From Pseudorhodobacter turbinis (GTDB lineage Bacteria; Pseudomonadota; Alphaproteobacteria; Rhodobacterales; Rhodobacteraceae): a stretch of 64,000 nucleotides of DNA. The notes beneath the pieces were generated by a model. The model did no database searches and was not told where the DNA came from. It was given only the letters and a program-made list of their open reading frames with translations. The stretch's first letter is position 1. Every line of letters starts with the position of its first letter. The translations under genes were made by a program, and so were the position numbers. The stretch lies in the NCBI RefSeq assembly GCF_005234135.1, contig NZ_CP039964.1, forward strand, positions 186,001 through 250,000, read 5' to 3'. Shown piece after piece: positions 27,203-37,336 of the stretch.

Positions 27203-27477
27203 GACCGGGTTTTGGGCCATTTGCAGCGATTGTCGCCAGATTCTGACGAGGAAATGCGTGTGAAAGCATCGCGGCCTCTTGATCTGTGACAGCAAATGGC
27301 CCTACACCCTGACAACCGAAAGCGTTTGCCATGGCACCGGAACGTGTTATAGGCGGCGTTAATAAGGCCAGAGCGTGTAACGCGTTTTGGCTTCCCGATG
27401 GTTTCGGGATGAGCCGCTCGCATAGAGCACGAGATTAAGATCGGGCGATGATGCCCGTAACTGCATGAGGAATTGAC

Positions 27478-27711
27478 ATGAGCGACATCGCTGACCGCGT
27501 TAAGAAGATCGTCGTCGAGCATCTGGGCGTCGAAGAAGACAAGGTCGTTGAAAACGCCTCGTTTATTGACGATCTGGGCGCGGACAGCCTTGATACCGTA
27601 GAGCTGGTTATGGCGTTTGAAGAAGAGTTCGGAATCGAAATTCCGGATGACGCTGCAGAAACCATCCAAACCTTTGGCGATGCGGTAAAGTTCATCTCAA
27701 GCGCGTCTTGA
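27478..27711 (+). CDS. acpP: Acyl carrier protein
   Basis: A 77-residue acidic carrier protein. Ser37 in [18 protein letters not shown] is the 4'-phosphopantetheine site. The four-helix layout and length match. It is preceded by AGGAATTGAC and a 275-base gap after fabG, long enough to hold its own promoter; no gene is visible in that gap. A strong terminator follows. Confidence 0.98.
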   Translation: MSDIADRVKKIVVEHLGVEEDKVVENASFIDDLGADSLDTVELVMAFEEEFGIEIPDDAAETIQTFGDAVKFISSAS

Positions 27712-27774
27712 GATCGATAGATCCTTACGATTTGCAAGGCGGTAACCTTCGGGCCAACCCTTTGCTGTAAATAT

Positions 27775-27808
27775 AAAAGCCCGCAGTTTAACGCTGCGGG
27801 CTTTTTCT
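27775..27808 (+). terminator. Intrinsic terminator of acpP
   Basis: AAAGCCCGCAG pairs with CTGCGGGCTTT around a short TTTAACG loop, followed by a T-rich run. It lies about 65 bases after acpP. Confidence 0.85.
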
Positions 27809-27939
27809 TTGGTGTTCCAGCCCATCTTGCGGGGGCATAGCCGCTGATTGCGGCTGAAACATTAGCTTGAAGCCTTGCGATGACATGCGCCTTGGCAACC
27901 TAAACCGGTTGGCCGAATTTTATCCGGTAGTACCGGCTA

Positions 27940-28523
27940 TGTTGCACAAATCCAGAAGGGGTTCATGTCGTGAATCCAGTGTGGTAGCTTCCCTGCATAA
28001 GCAAACCGACATCACCTACCTATAAGACGACGAACTGGGCTGATTATAACGCGGCGTTAAAGCGCCGCGGATCACTGACGATCCGTTGGCCGGTACGACA
28101 CGCGCCGATGTCATAACGGCATCGCCGAGCGCGGTGCGGCTGCGGTGATACCGCCACGCAAAATGCCCGGCCATGGAAGCCAACCACTGCCGGGGCCATG
28201 GCCAGGAACGACGCACTCTGCGCATCAAGATATCTGGGTCGGGCACTCTGGCGAAACTGGAGCGGATACCTCCGCCGGAGCCGCGTCGAGACAAACCCTT
28301 TCGGGCTCATGCTTCGCATAACCCTGCCGGGCAGCGGATGCATTGCATGAAACTGCTGGGCCAGAGCCGATGGCGCGCGACTTTGACCGCCAGGTCGCCG
28401 AGGTTCAAGTGCGCGTTGCGATCCTGAACGGCTACACCGCCCATGGCATCCCTGTCACGGAAGCCGTGGGGTAAATCCGTCTGGGGAAAGGCGCGAACCG
28501 TCCGTCAGCTGATTTGCGCAACA
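27940..28523. mobile_element. Internally deleted IS5-family element
   Basis: Near-matching inverted ends are visible: TGTTGCACAAATC at 27940-27952 and GATTTGCGCAACA at 28511-28523. Plus-strand frames between them read an IS5-type transposase start (WADYNAALKRRGSLTIRWPV, about 28035) joined to its end (IPPRKNARPWKP at about 28150, then RRSRVET, MHCMKLLGQS and FDRQVAEVQVRVAILNGYTA across several frames). The middle with the first catalytic Asp is missing and the frame is broken, so the element cannot move by itself. Its right end lies inside the efflux adaptor gene and marks where that gene is cut. About 584 bases remain of roughly 1 kb. Confidence 0.75.
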
Positions 28524-29462
28524 GAGTCACTGTCACCTCCACGCGAAAGGTGCGCGTCAGCGGATCGGCAGAGCGGCTTAGAAATGTCACCCGCCCAACG
28601 GCCTCGCGCCCCGAGGCCAGCCGCGCCTGCGCCATCGCGCCCACGCTGACCTTATCGACATCGGTCTCGGCCAGAAAACCGACCATTTTGATCGGATCAA
28701 GCTGGATCACAGTTGCACAAGAGGACCCGGGCTGGAGCAGCGCGCCCAGCTCGGCGGTATCGGTTTCCAGAAGGCCGTCGAAGGGGGCAGAGAGGGTCAG
28801 CCGCGAAATCTCACGGCGGGCGATGTCGACGGCGGCTCGGCGGCGCGGATGCCCGAAGTGGCTGATGTCACCCCCGATTGGGCCGCGTTGATGCCCGCCC
28901 GTGCGCTTTCAACCGCAGCCGTTGTTGCAGCCACGCGGGCCTCGGAGGCAAAGCCGCCCTCGCTCAATTTACTTGCAGCGCGAGCGTTAATCTCGGCTTC
29001 GGTCAGCAATGCGCGGGCCTCGATCAATCGGGCTTGCGCCTCGGGCAGGCGGCTTTCCGCTTCCAGCTTGCGCGCCTCTGCCTCCATCAGCTGTGCCTCG
29101 CCGGGGCCGGTATCAAGCACACAAAGCGCCTGACCTTGGCGAACATAGGCGCCGCGGCGCATGGGCTCGGATACGATCAGGCCAGAGGTTTCGGATTTCG
29201 CAATCACCTGACGCGCGGCCTCTGTCTGGCCCCGGGCCAAAATCATGCTGTCCACCGGTTGCGCGGTGCGGCGCTGCACCAAAACGGACTGGTGCGCATC
29301 GCCAAGGGATTCGGGAGGGGCATCCACCGGCGCATCGGGGCGGGTTTCGGTTTGGGGGGCATCCGTTCCGGAAACAAAGGCAGGCAGATTTTCGCGTTGA
29401 AACACCAATAAAAACAAGGTAATAGAAACCAGAATAGCGGTGATGAACGGAAAGATGCGCAT
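28524..29462 (-). pseudogene. RND efflux periplasmic adaptor, frameshifted and truncated by IS5
   Basis: The minus strand from the ATG at 29462 encodes an HlyD/AcrA-type adaptor: an N-terminal membrane anchor (MRIFPFITAILVSITLFLLV), a biotinyl-lipoyl half (SGLIVSEPMRRGAYVRQGQAL near 92-112) and a helical hairpin rich in Ala/Glu (EAEARKLEAESRLPEAQARL). Near 28836 one base appears lost (GAGCCGCC where GAGGCCGCC would keep frame). Homology then continues in the next frame (RREISRLTLSAPFDGLL, GFLAETDVDKVSVGAMAQARL, TRTFRVEVTVTL). It stops at 28523, exactly at the IS5 end. The adaptor C-terminus and the RND pump gene expected beyond are absent, so the efflux system is dead. Confidence 0.8.
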
Positions 29463-29759
29463 AGTCTACCTTATCTTCGGGCCCATAGAAGGGGGCGTCA
29501 ACAGCCTGACCGGGGAACGGCTCTTTGCGGGGCTATACTCTGAAAGGTTCAGCCCAGAGTAAGCATTTTTTCTGGCCCCGCAAGTTTCGTTCGCGGGCGT
29601 TGCAGGATCTGTCTTAAGGTGGGATTTACGCTGGATGGCGCAAGATTTACCGAAAAAAACAAGCTTAACGGCTGCGGTCCGGACGGGCAGTCGGCGGGCC
29701 GGGGCTTGGCAAGCCCTTGGCCTTGCGTGTAAGACGGTTTCAAAGAATTGGAGACAGGC

Positions 29760-30419
29760 GTGAGTAACCCAGAAAGCTTCATTGAAGAGGTCACCGAAGA
29801 GGTCCGCCGCGACCGGCTTTTTGCGATGTTTCGCAAATATGGCTGGATCGGGGCTGTATTGGTGATCCTGATCGTGGGCGGGGCGGCCTATACCGAATGG
29901 CAAAAGGCAAGCCGCGCGACCGAATCCCAAGCTTTTGGGGATACATTGCTGGCCGCGCTGGACCAAGACACGCCAGAGGCACGCCGCAGTGCCCTTATCG
30001 CCGCCGATCTTGCCGCAGGGGATGCCCCTGACAAGCTGGCCCTGCAAAAGCTGCTGGTTGCCTCGGACACCACTGGCGATAAGGCAAGCATATTGGCCGC
30101 GCTGGATGCTGTGATCGCCGATACGCGGCTTGCCCCGACCTACCGCGATCTGGCAACCTTGCGCCGTGTTATCCTTGCAGGGACGGACATGGAGGTTTCG
30201 GCCCGTCGTGCAGCCCTTGATCCGCTGGCGATTCCCGGCCGCCCGTTCCGCACCTTGGCGCTGGAGCAACTGGCCTATCTGATGGTGGAAACCGGCGATG
30301 TCGAGGGGGCGATTTCCCAGCTTCAGGCGCTTTCGCAAGATCAAGAGGCGCCGACGGGTCTGCGTCAACGTGCAGCCCAGATGATCGCGGCCTTGGGTGG
30401 CGAGACGGCAGAAGGTTAA
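29760..30419 (+). CDS. YfgM-like TPR-type membrane protein
   Basis: A 219-residue inner-membrane protein with one membrane helix (YGWIGAVLVILIVGGAAYTEW, about 24-44) after a short charged cytoplasmic head (MSNPESFIEEVTEEVRRDRL). The periplasmic part is alpha-helical with TPR-like repeats, ending with YLMVETGDVEGAISQLQALSQD. This layout and the position directly before bamB and der match E. coli YfgM, a partner of the SecYEG-PpiD export site. The GTG at 29760 is chosen since GGAGAC lies just upstream; a TTG at 29748 overlaps that ribosome site. Confidence 0.8.
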   Translation: MSNPESFIEEVTEEVRRDRLFAMFRKYGWIGAVLVILIVGGAAYTEWQKASRATESQAFGDTLLAALDQDTPEARRSALIAADLAAGDAPDKLALQKLLVASDTTGDKASILAALDAVIADTRLAPTYRDLATLRRVILAGTDMEVSARRAALDPLAIPGRPFRTLALEQLAYLMVETGDVEGAISQLQALSQDQEAPTGLRQRAAQMIAALGGETAEG

Positions 30420-30500
30420 TGCGGGCATTCGCTTGCATTTGACGTGCAGGCGATGGAACATATCGCGCAAACAGGCGCCAAGACAAAGGGTAGATAGAAG

Positions 30501-31865
30501 ATGACTTCTTTCTTTGATACGCGGATTAAGGCAGGCAGAACCCTGTGCCTGATGGCCGGGCTGGCGTTGATCGCCGGCTGCGAAAAGGAACTTATCCTTG
30601 AAGGGGAGCGGTTTAATCCCCGCACACCGCTATCTGATTCGATCCGCGTCGAGGGGGAGGCACAGCCGACCGACAGCTTTGGCGTGATCGAAAACCGCTC
30701 TGTTTCGATCAACCTGCCGGCTGCGCGTGCCAATGCCGATTGGACGCATCGCGCTGGCAATGCTGCGCATTTGATGCCCCATGTCGCGCTGTCATCAGCG
30801 CCTGCGCGCATTTGGTCGGTGAATATCGGCAGCGGCAACAGTCGGAAATACCGGATTTCTGCGGCCCCTGTTGTTGCGGGTGGCCGGGTATTCACCATGG
30901 ATGCAAAGACGGGCGTTTCGGCCGTGTCGACCTCTGGCGCGGTGCTGTGGACGGCGAGCGTGAAACCTGAGGGTGCGCGCGGCGATATCTCCGGTGGCGG
31001 GCTTGCCTATGATGCAGGGCGGTTGTTTGCGGCCACAGCCTATGCCGAGGTGGTTGCGATTGACCCGGCATCTGGTGGCGTGATTTGGCGACAGGACATT
31101 GGCTCCCCTGCGGCGGGCACACCGACGGTTGCGGATGGTGTGGTCTATGTGGTCGGGCGGAACAATACGGCTTGGGCGATCAACGCCAAAACCGGTAAGG
31201 TGCAATGGCAATTGACGGGCGTTCCATCGCCCTCGGGGATGATCGCTTCGGCTGCGCCGGCGGTGACGGCGCGTACGGTGCTGATTCCCTCGGGCAGCGG
31301 GACGGTGACTGCCGCGTTGAAAACGGGCGGTATCCGGCTTTGGACGGCAAATGTGGTGGGTCAGCGGCTTGGTCGCGGCTATACCGGCGTGACGGATATC
31401 ACCGGTGATCCGGTGGTTGACGGCAAAACGACCTATATGGGCAACCAAAGCGGGCGCTTGATGGCGGTGGAAACCGCGTCAGGAACCGAGAAATGGTCAG
31501 CACGTGAAGCGGCTTACGGGCCAGTTCTGCCTGTTGGCGGTTCTGTCTTTCTGATCTCGGATGAGGCAAAGCTGGTCAGGCTGGACGCCGAGACCGGCGC
31601 GCCGGTCTGGTCGGTGGAAATGCCTTATTTTGAGGCCACTAAGGCCAAGAAACTGTCGACGATCACAGCGCATTACGGGCCGGTTTTGGCGGGCGGACGG
31701 CTGGTCGTTGCCTCGGCTGACGGGCTGGTGCGTATGTTCAATCCGGTTGATGGCGCGCTTGTTGGTACGGTGGAATTGCCCGGTGGGGCTGCCGCAGCAC
31801 CGGCATTTGCAGGCGGCGTGATGTACATCGTTTCGCAAAATGGTCAACTTCACGCTTTCCGTTAA
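30501..31865 (+). CDS. bamB: Outer membrane assembly lipoprotein BamB
   Basis: A 454-residue PQQ-like beta-propeller lipoprotein of the BAM complex, which folds beta-barrels into the outer membrane. The signal peptide ends in the lipobox LIAGC (Cys27). Repeats with the blade pattern GxVxAxDxxTGxxxW recur (RVFTMDAKTGVSAV, VVAIDPASGGVIWR, WAINAKTGKVQWQL, LMAVETASGTEKWS, LVRLDAETGAPVW). The length is longer than E. coli BamB (392) by an N-terminal linker. It lies 81 bases after the YfgM-like gene and 60 bases before der, the conserved yfgM-bamB-der order. Confidence 0.92.
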   Translation: MTSFFDTRIKAGRTLCLMAGLALIAGCEKELILEGERFNPRTPLSDSIRVEGEAQPTDSFGVIENRSVSINLPAARANADWTHRAGNAAHLMPHVALSSAPARIWSVNIGSGNSRKYRISAAPVVAGGRVFTMDAKTGVSAVSTSGAVLWTASVKPEGARGDISGGGLAYDAGRLFAATAYAEVVAIDPASGGVIWRQDIGSPAAGTPTVADGVVYVVGRNNTAWAINAKTGKVQWQLTGVPSPSGMIASAAPAVTARTVLIPSGSGTVTAALKTGGIRLWTANVVGQRLGRGYTGVTDITGDPVVDGKTTYMGNQSGRLMAVETASGTEKWSAREAAYGPVLPVGGSVFLISDEAKLVRLDAETGAPVWSVEMPYFEATKAKKLSTITAHYGPVLAGGRLVVASADGLVRMFNPVDGALVGTVELPGGAAAAPAFAGGVMYIVSQNGQLHAFR

Positions 31866-31925
31866 GGCCCAAGCGGTGTATGGCCAAGCATTGATGACCT
31901 GACCCAAGCCCCCGGAGGGGCCAAG

Positions 31926-33404
31926 ATGAGCTTTACCCTTGCCATAGTTGGCCGCCCCAATGTGGGCAAATCTACCCTGTTCAACCGCCTCGTTGGCCGC
32001 AGGCTGGCGTTGGTCGATGACCAACCCGGTGTTACGCGTGATTTGCGTGAAGGCGATGCCAAGATCTTTGACATGCGCTTTACCGTGATTGACACGGCCG
32101 GCCTTGAGGATGTGACAGATGACAGCCTTCAGGGCCGTATGCGGCGCCTGACAGAGCGTGCCGTTGATATGGCCGATGTCTGCCTGTTCCTGATCGACGG
32201 GCGCGCAGGCGTGACCTCGACCGATCTCGTGTTTGCGGATATTCTGCGCAAACGGGGGGCGCGCGTGATTCTTGGCGTCAACAAGGCCGAAGGCAAGGCC
32301 GGCGATGTCGGCGCGATTGACGCTTGGTCGCTTGGCCTTGGAGAGCCGTTGCGCATTTCAGCGGAACATGGCGAAGGCATTGATGACCTTTACCACGTGC
32401 TGCGCCCCATCAACTCAGAGTTTGAGGCCCGTGCCGAGGCGGATGCGCCCATTGTCGATGTGGACATCCCCGAGGAAGAGGCCGATCTTGAGGCCGATCC
32501 CGATTGGCATAAGCCATCCGAGGACAAACCGCTGCAAATTGCGGTTATCGGTCGCCCGAATGCCGGTAAATCCACGCTGATCAACAAGATCATCGGGCAT
32601 GAGCGGTTGCTGACGGGGCCAGAGGCGGGGATCACTCGCGATGCGATTTCGGTCAGAAGTGACTGGTTCGGCACGCCGACCCGGATCTTTGATACGGCCG
32701 GGATGCGTAAAAAGGCGCGGATCAACGACAAGCTGGAAAAGATGTCGGTCTCTGACGGGTTGCGCGCTGTGCGCTTTGCCGAGGTGATCGTGGTTCTGCT
32801 GGATGTTGAGATTCCGTTTGAACAGCAAGACCTGCGCATCGCCGATTATGCCGAAACCGAGGGCCGCGCCGTTGTGGTCGCGGTCAACAAGTGGGATCTT
32901 GAGGACGACAAGCAAGATAAGCTCGCCGAATTGCGCGAAAGCTTTGAGCGGCTTTTGCCACAGCTTCGCGGTGCACCGCTTGTGACGGTTTCGGCCAAAA
33001 CGGGGCGCGGGTTGGACCGTTTGCACGGCGCTATCTTGCGCGCGCATGACATCTGGAACCGGCGTATCCCGACGAACCGCTTGAATACTTGGCTCCAAGC
33101 CATGACCGAGGCCCACCCGCCACCGGCTCCGGGCGGCAGGCGCATCAAGTTGCGCTATATGACCCAGGTGAAAACCCGGCCGCCGGGATTCGTTGTGATG
33201 TGTTCGCATCCTGATTTGATGCAGGAAAGCTACAAACGCTATCTGGTCAACGGGCTGCGCGATCATTTTGATATGCCGGGAACGCCGATTCGTATCACGC
33301 TGCGCGGGCAGGGGGATCGGAACCCCTTCAAGGATAAAAAATACCATACGCCAAGCCGTTTGCGCAAGCACAAGGCATCCAAAGACCCGGATAAACGGTT
33401 TTGA
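31926..33404 (+). CDS. der: Ribosome biogenesis GTPase Der
   Basis: A 492-residue double GTPase for 50S subunit assembly. G1 motifs occur twice, GRPNVGKS (8-15) and GRPNAGKS (near 209-216). Switch DTAG and NKAE/NKWD motifs appear in both domains. The C-terminal KH-like domain ends [20 protein letters not shown] with a basic tail. An acidic linker ([16 protein letters not shown]) joins the G domains. GGAGGGGCCAAG precedes the ATG. Confidence 0.97.
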   Translation: MSFTLAIVGRPNVGKSTLFNRLVGRRLALVDDQPGVTRDLREGDAKIFDMRFTVIDTAGLEDVTDDSLQGRMRRLTERAVDMADVCLFLIDGRAGVTSTDLVFADILRKRGARVILGVNKAEGKAGDVGAIDAWSLGLGEPLRISAEHGEGIDDLYHVLRPINSEFEARAEADAPIVDVDIPEEEADLEADPDWHKPSEDKPLQIAVIGRPNAGKSTLINKIIGHERLLTGPEAGITRDAISVRSDWFGTPTRIFDTAGMRKKARINDKLEKMSVSDGLRAVRFAEVIVVLLDVEIPFEQQDLRIADYAETEGRAVVVAVNKWDLEDDKQDKLAELRESFERLLPQLRGAPLVTVSAKTGRGLDRLHGAILRAHDIWNRRIPTNRLNTWLQAMTEAHPPPAPGGRRIKLRYMTQVKTRPPGFVVMCSHPDLMQESYKRYLVNGLRDHFDMPGTPIRITLRGQGDRNPFKDKKYHTPSRLRKHKASKDPDKRF

Positions 33405-33410
33405 ACGAGA

Positions 33411-33440
33411 ACAGGGGGCTAGATGGCCCCCTGTTTGCTA
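33411..33440 (+). terminator. Intrinsic terminator after der
   Basis: ACAGGGGGC (33411-33419) pairs with GCCCCCTGT (33426-33434) around a six-base loop, followed by TTTGC. It separates der from the convergent binding-protein gene. Confidence 0.7.
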
Positions 33441-33456
33441 TCGCGTCTTGTTTTAA

Positions 33457-35100
33457 TCAGACCTCAATCCACCATTTGTAATGGTGGTGTTCAAAGGTCG
33501 GGTGCATTTCGGCACCTTTCACCTTTGGATCGAAGTGACGATAGAGCCTGCGCCAGTAGGGCTGGATCATAACGGCTTGCTCTTGCAGAATTTCCTCCAG
33601 ACGTTTCACCACCACGCGGCGCTCATGAGCGTCGGCGATGGCATTGGCCTGCACCAAGAGCGTGTCGAACTCTGCGTTGGAAAATGCCGTCTCATTCCAT
33701 GCGCCCCCTGTACGATAAGCAAGCGACAAAATCTGTACGCCAAGGGGCCGCATATTCCATTCGGTCGCTGAGAACGGGAACTCTTTCCAGTCGGTCCAAA
33801 AGATCGCACCGGGAAGCATCGTCCGTTTTACCTTGATACCGGCGTCGCGCAACTGCGCGGCCACCGCATCACTTGTCGTGCCCTGCCATGCGTCATCAAG
33901 CGATTGCAGCTCAAATTCAAACTCGGCCATTCCAGCCTCGGTCAAAAGCGCCAAGGCTGCTTGCGGATCTGCCTTCAGGGGCGGAAGCTCGGCATACTCG
34001 GGGTGGATTTCACAAACATGATGGTTCTGTGCAACCGTTCCAAGGCTGTTATAGCCAAGCTCCAGAATGATTTCGTTGTCGACGGCCATAGAAAGGGCGC
34101 GGCGGACGCGCAGGTCTTTGTATTCCTCGGCATTCTGGTTGAAGCGCAGGGTGATCGTGGCTGCCGTGTCGACGTCCGATTTCTGCCAGCCCAGTTCGTC
34201 CAGAAGCTCGATGAAATCGCCGATGGATTGATATGTCGCATCAATCTGGCCAGCGCGGGCGGCGGCGATTGCGGCGCCCGGGTCCGTGCCAAGGTCAAGA
34301 TATTCGATCCTGTCTAGATATGGCCCGCCGTAAACTTCTGTCCCCCACCATTCATGACCGGCATTGCGCACCAGGATCTGGTGTACACCAACGTCATTGG
34401 TTTCGGGCAGATAGGGGCCGGTGCCGATCGGGTTCACGGCAGGGTCGCCATTATCATAAGAGGGATGCACAACAGCCGCCGGATAGTCGGACATATTGAC
34501 CAGCATCGCGATGTCTGGCACGCTTAGCTTTAGCTTGACGGTGTGGCGGTCGATGACGGTGATCGCGCCCGTCGCGGCGGTATTGGTCTGCGGGTCCACT
34601 AGCGCATTCATACGCGCGGCCATAGAGTTGCCCTCGACCGTCCCGTCGCACCAACGGGTGATGTTATGGGCAACATCTTCGGCGGTGAAAGTGTCGCCAT
34701 TGCTCCACGCCACCCCTTTGCGGAGGTTCAACCTGTATTCGGTCGCGTCTTCGTTTGCTTCCCAGCTTTCCAGCAGCATCCCGCGCAAAGAGCCATCTGC
34801 GTTATATTCCACCAGATATTCCAGCCAGCCCCGCGTGAAATTGCCAATCTGTGACCAGTCGGCCGTGCGCGGATCCTTGAGGCTTCTGGTTTCCATCTCC
34901 ATCCGCAAAGTACCGCCCGCAACGGGTGTTGCTGCATTGGCTTTGGGGGCGGCAAGGCCCAACAGGCCATAAGCGGCGGGGGCAGTGACACCCAAAGCGC
35001 AGGCGCGTGTCAGGAATTCGCGGCGATCAAGCGTGCCTGCACCAACTTCGGCGGCATAGGCTGCGGCTGCCGGATGTAGGTTTCGCGTGGTCTTTGTCAC
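33457..35100 (-). CDS. ABC transporter substrate-binding protein, peptide/nickel type (Tat-exported)
   Basis: A 547-residue SBP_bac_5 (DppA/OppA-like) periplasmic binding protein. The N-terminus carries a twin-arginine motif DRREFL (about 26-31) and a hydrophobic stretch ending ANA, so Tat export is expected. Family features include [31 protein letters not shown] (near 110-140), [11 protein letters not shown] and [13 protein letters not shown]. No permease or ATPase gene is adjacent, so it is an orphan receptor whose transporter lies elsewhere. The ligand is not inferable. A divergent AraC-type regulator starts 1 kb upstream on the same strand, with only a spacer of about 250 bases between the two genes. 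Confidence 0.88.
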   Translation of the reverse strand: MTKTTRNLHPAAAAYAAEVGAGTLDRREFLTRACALGVTAPAAYGLLGLAAPKANAATPVAGGTLRMEMETRSLKDPRTADWSQIGNFTRGWLEYLVEYNADGSLRGMLLESWEANEDATEYRLNLRKGVAWSNGDTFTAEDVAHNITRWCDGTVEGNSMAARMNALVDPQTNTAATGAITVIDRHTVKLKLSVPDIAMLVNMSDYPAAVVHPSYDNGDPAVNPIGTGPYLPETNDVGVHQILVRNAGHEWWGTEVYGGPYLDRIEYLDLGTDPGAAIAAARAGQIDATYQSIGDFIELLDELGWQKSDVDTAATITLRFNQNAEEYKDLRVRRALSMAVDNEIILELGYNSLGTVAQNHHVCEIHPEYAELPPLKADPQAALALLTEAGMAEFEFELQSLDDAWQGTTSDAVAAQLRDAGIKVKRTMLPGAIFWTDWKEFPFSATEWNMRPLGVQILSLAYRTGGAWNETAFSNAEFDTLLVQANAIADAHERRVVVKRLEEILQEQAVMIQPYWRRLYRHFDPKVKGAEMHPTFEHHHYKWWIEV

Positions 35101-35349
35101 AGCATTCTCCCTGAACTTTAGGCACCGGTCTTAGGTTTTGGGCCGCGGCGGATCGCATTTTTTACGGGGTGGACGATGATGACTGAAGGCCATGGCAGAC
35201 CTATACTCTGCGCGGATTTGCCCGGCAGTCAATCTGTTGCGGTGCCCTTATCGATCGCAAAACGATATTGGGAGTCATCAGTAGGGCTGACAAATTGTCA
35301 AAAAATGACATACACCAATATTAGCCCCAGTTCCCTCGTGGTGCAACCG

Positions 35350-36147
35350 TCAGGCCTCTTTTCGGAAGGCCGAAGGGGATTTCCCGGTTTTATGCTGGAA
35401 GGCGCGGGTGAAATAGGCGGGGGAGGCAAAGCCAAGTTCGGACGCGATCTTGCCAACCGGTGTCTTGGTGTCGGACAAAAGCGTGCGGGCCTCAAAGATC
35501 AAACGGTCATGCAGCAGGTTCGACGCAGGCTTGCCGCAGGTTTGTTTGCAACAGCGGGTCAAATGCGTCGAGGTTACGCCCAAAGCCTCGGCAAATTCGG
35601 CAACCCCCATGCCAGAGCGGAAGTTGCGCTCCAGCAGATTGGCATAGCGCGCGACGAGCCGACCTGCGGCATCGGAATCTTTCACCTCTCCGCCTGCTTT
35701 ATGGACCTGACGTTCCAGCCAGACGCTTAGCAATCCCAGATGGTGATGCGCCGCGCGGTCGTGTGCCGGGATGTCGCTGCCCAACTCGCGTTGGATTGCA
35801 TCAAGTGTCATGTTCAGCTCTTGCTGGGCGAAGGTTTCGCGGATGCGCAGATGTTGCGGCACCTTTGGCAGGGGCAGGGTGCAATCGCGGCCAAAGTAAA
35901 CCGCCGTGCCAAAAACCTGCGGGCCCACTTCGAACCCGTGCATGACGCCCGGCGGAATGAAGACGGCATTATGGGCGGTATAGCCCCGCGTCGATCCGGC
36001 GATAGTGATCCGGCCTTGTCCCTTGGTGAACCAAAGCAGCATCGGTTCGGAGAGGGAGCGCATTGCCTCCACGCGCCAGCGCCCATGGGCGGCAAGGCGG
36101 GGGATTGCGACAAAGCGCAATTGTGACAGGGCGGAAAGGTCATTCAT
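35350..36147 (-). CDS. AraC family transcriptional regulator
   Basis: A 265-residue regulator. Residues about 20-150 form a cupin-like AraC-binding domain (GRITIAGSTRGYTAHNAVFIPPGVMHGFEVG). The C-terminal pair of helix-turn-helices includes GVAEFAEALGVTSTHLTRCCKQTCGKPASNLL and KIASELGFASPAYFTRAFQHKTGKSPSAFR. The frame opens at 36219, but Met at 36147 starts the recognisable protein. It is upstream of the orphan binding-protein gene on the same strand and may control it, but no operator was identified. Confidence 0.88.
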   Translation of the reverse strand: MNDLSALSQLRFVAIPRLAAHGRWRVEAMRSLSEPMLLWFTKGQGRITIAGSTRGYTAHNAVFIPPGVMHGFEVGPQVFGTAVYFGRDCTLPLPKVPQHLRIRETFAQQELNMTLDAIQRELGSDIPAHDRAAHHHLGLLSVWLERQVHKAGGEVKDSDAAGRLVARYANLLERNFRSGMGVAEFAEALGVTSTHLTRCCKQTCGKPASNLLHDRLIFEARTLLSDTKTPVGKIASELGFASPAYFTRAFQHKTGKSPSAFRKEA

Positions 36148-36227
36148 GTCGGGGCTGTCCCTTGCTTGATGGCGCAAGTTAAGCAGCGGTGGGGGCATGT
36201 CCCAAGCTAAAAATAGCAAAATTCGAA

Positions 36228-36250
36228 CACATCCACAGATTTATCCACAG
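36228..36250. promoter_or_regulatory. Pair of DnaA-box-like sites
   Basis: TTATCCACAG at 36241-36250 matches the consensus DnaA box (TTATCCACA), and ACATCCACAG lies 12 bases before it in the same orientation (36229-36238). They sit in the spacer between the araC-type gene and the miaA stop. No origin features (AT-rich unwinding region, dnaA, gidA) accompany them, so titration or local regulation is more likely than replication start. Confidence 0.35.
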
Positions 36251-36271
36251 GTATGGCACGCAAGCGACGGT

Positions 36272-37162
36272 TTATGCCGCAGGATCCAACGGTATCCAGC
36301 TTTTCATTCGGTTGCGAAACCATGTCCGTTGCCGTTTGGCATATTGGCGTGAGGCAAGCTTGGCCGCCGCAACAGCCTCATCCAGCGTCATTTCGGCGCG
36401 CAGATAGGCCACTAGGTCCGGCGCGCCGATGGCACGGGCCGAAGGGCGCAGCGGATCCCATGTTGGCAATTCGGCGCGCACCTCATCCAATGCGCCACCG
36501 GCCATCATCGCATCAAACCGTTGATCGATACGGGCGTTGAGCCAATTCACATCGGGGCGCAGCACAATCGGTTCCACATCCCCAAGGGGCATCAACGGCG
36601 GCGCTGTATCGGCCTGCCAGTCGGCCAATCCACGGCCTGTGGCGTGCAGCACCTCCCAAGCGCGCTGCACCCTTGCGGGGTTACGCTGGTCGATGCGCGC
36701 GCGGGTGGGGGCGTCAAGCTCCTCCAGCATCCCGGCAATCCCCTCATGGATCCGACGGGCATCGGCAAGGTCGCGGGTCGCGGGCGGGATGGGCGGAATT
36801 TCTGCCAGCCCTTCGGTCAGGGCGCTGAAATAAAGCCCGGTGCCGCCCACGATCACGGGGCGCGCACCCTCGGCGATCACTTGGCCCACCTCGCGCAGCC
36901 AATGGCCAACGGAATAGGGGGCCTCACGCCCGATGTGGCCATAAAGCCGGTGCGGCAGGGCGGCTTCCTCGGCCAGGCTTGGGCGGGCGGTCAGCAGCCG
37001 CCAGCACCCGTAGACCTGCAACGCATCGGCATTGACCACCACCCCGCCCGAGCGTTCAACGATAGCGGCTGCCAGCGCCGATTTGCCGCTTGCCGTCGGA
37101 CCGGCAATCAAGACCGGACGCTCAGTTGATAGGGTTTCGATCACGCTCGGGCTCGCTTTCAT
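36272..37162 (-). CDS. miaA: tRNA dimethylallyltransferase
   Basis: A 296-residue enzyme that puts a dimethylallyl group on A37 of tRNAs reading UNN codons. The P-loop [13 protein letters not shown] (near 19-31) and the substrate motif [11 protein letters not shown] follow. [31 protein letters not shown] and the [14 protein letters not shown] motif near the C-terminus are family hallmarks. The open frame runs far upstream to 38131 across the opposite pyrH gene, but the real start is the ATG at 37162. It is divergent from pyrH. Confidence 0.95.
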   Translation of the reverse strand: MKASPSVIETLSTERPVLIAGPTASGKSALAAAIVERSGGVVVNADALQVYGCWRLLTARPSLAEEAALPHRLYGHIGREAPYSVGHWLREVGQVIAEGARPVIVGGTGLYFSALTEGLAEIPPIPPATRDLADARRIHEGIAGMLEELDAPTRARIDQRNPARVQRAWEVLHATGRGLADWQADTAPPLMPLGDVEPIVLRPDVNWLNARIDQRFDAMMAGGALDEVRAELPTWDPLRPSARAIGAPDLVAYLRAEMTLDEAVAAAKLASRQYAKRQRTWFRNRMKSWIPLDPAA

Positions 37163-37336
37163 CTGGGTTAAAGCACCCACGCGCGGGCTTTCAGCCGTGG
37201 GCGGGTTTTGGACTGTTGAACCTGCCGCCGTTTTGCGACATTTTACGCGGCAGATAAACCCCGTCTGGATTCCCTCATTGCACAGCCTTGGCTGCGCCTC
37301 GCGGTGAACCGGCGCCAGCCAGTCAGGAACACTGCA

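Noticed and set aside
36228..36250. A replication origin
   Set aside because: Only two DnaA-type boxes occur, without an AT-rich unwinding element, dnaA or parAB nearby.
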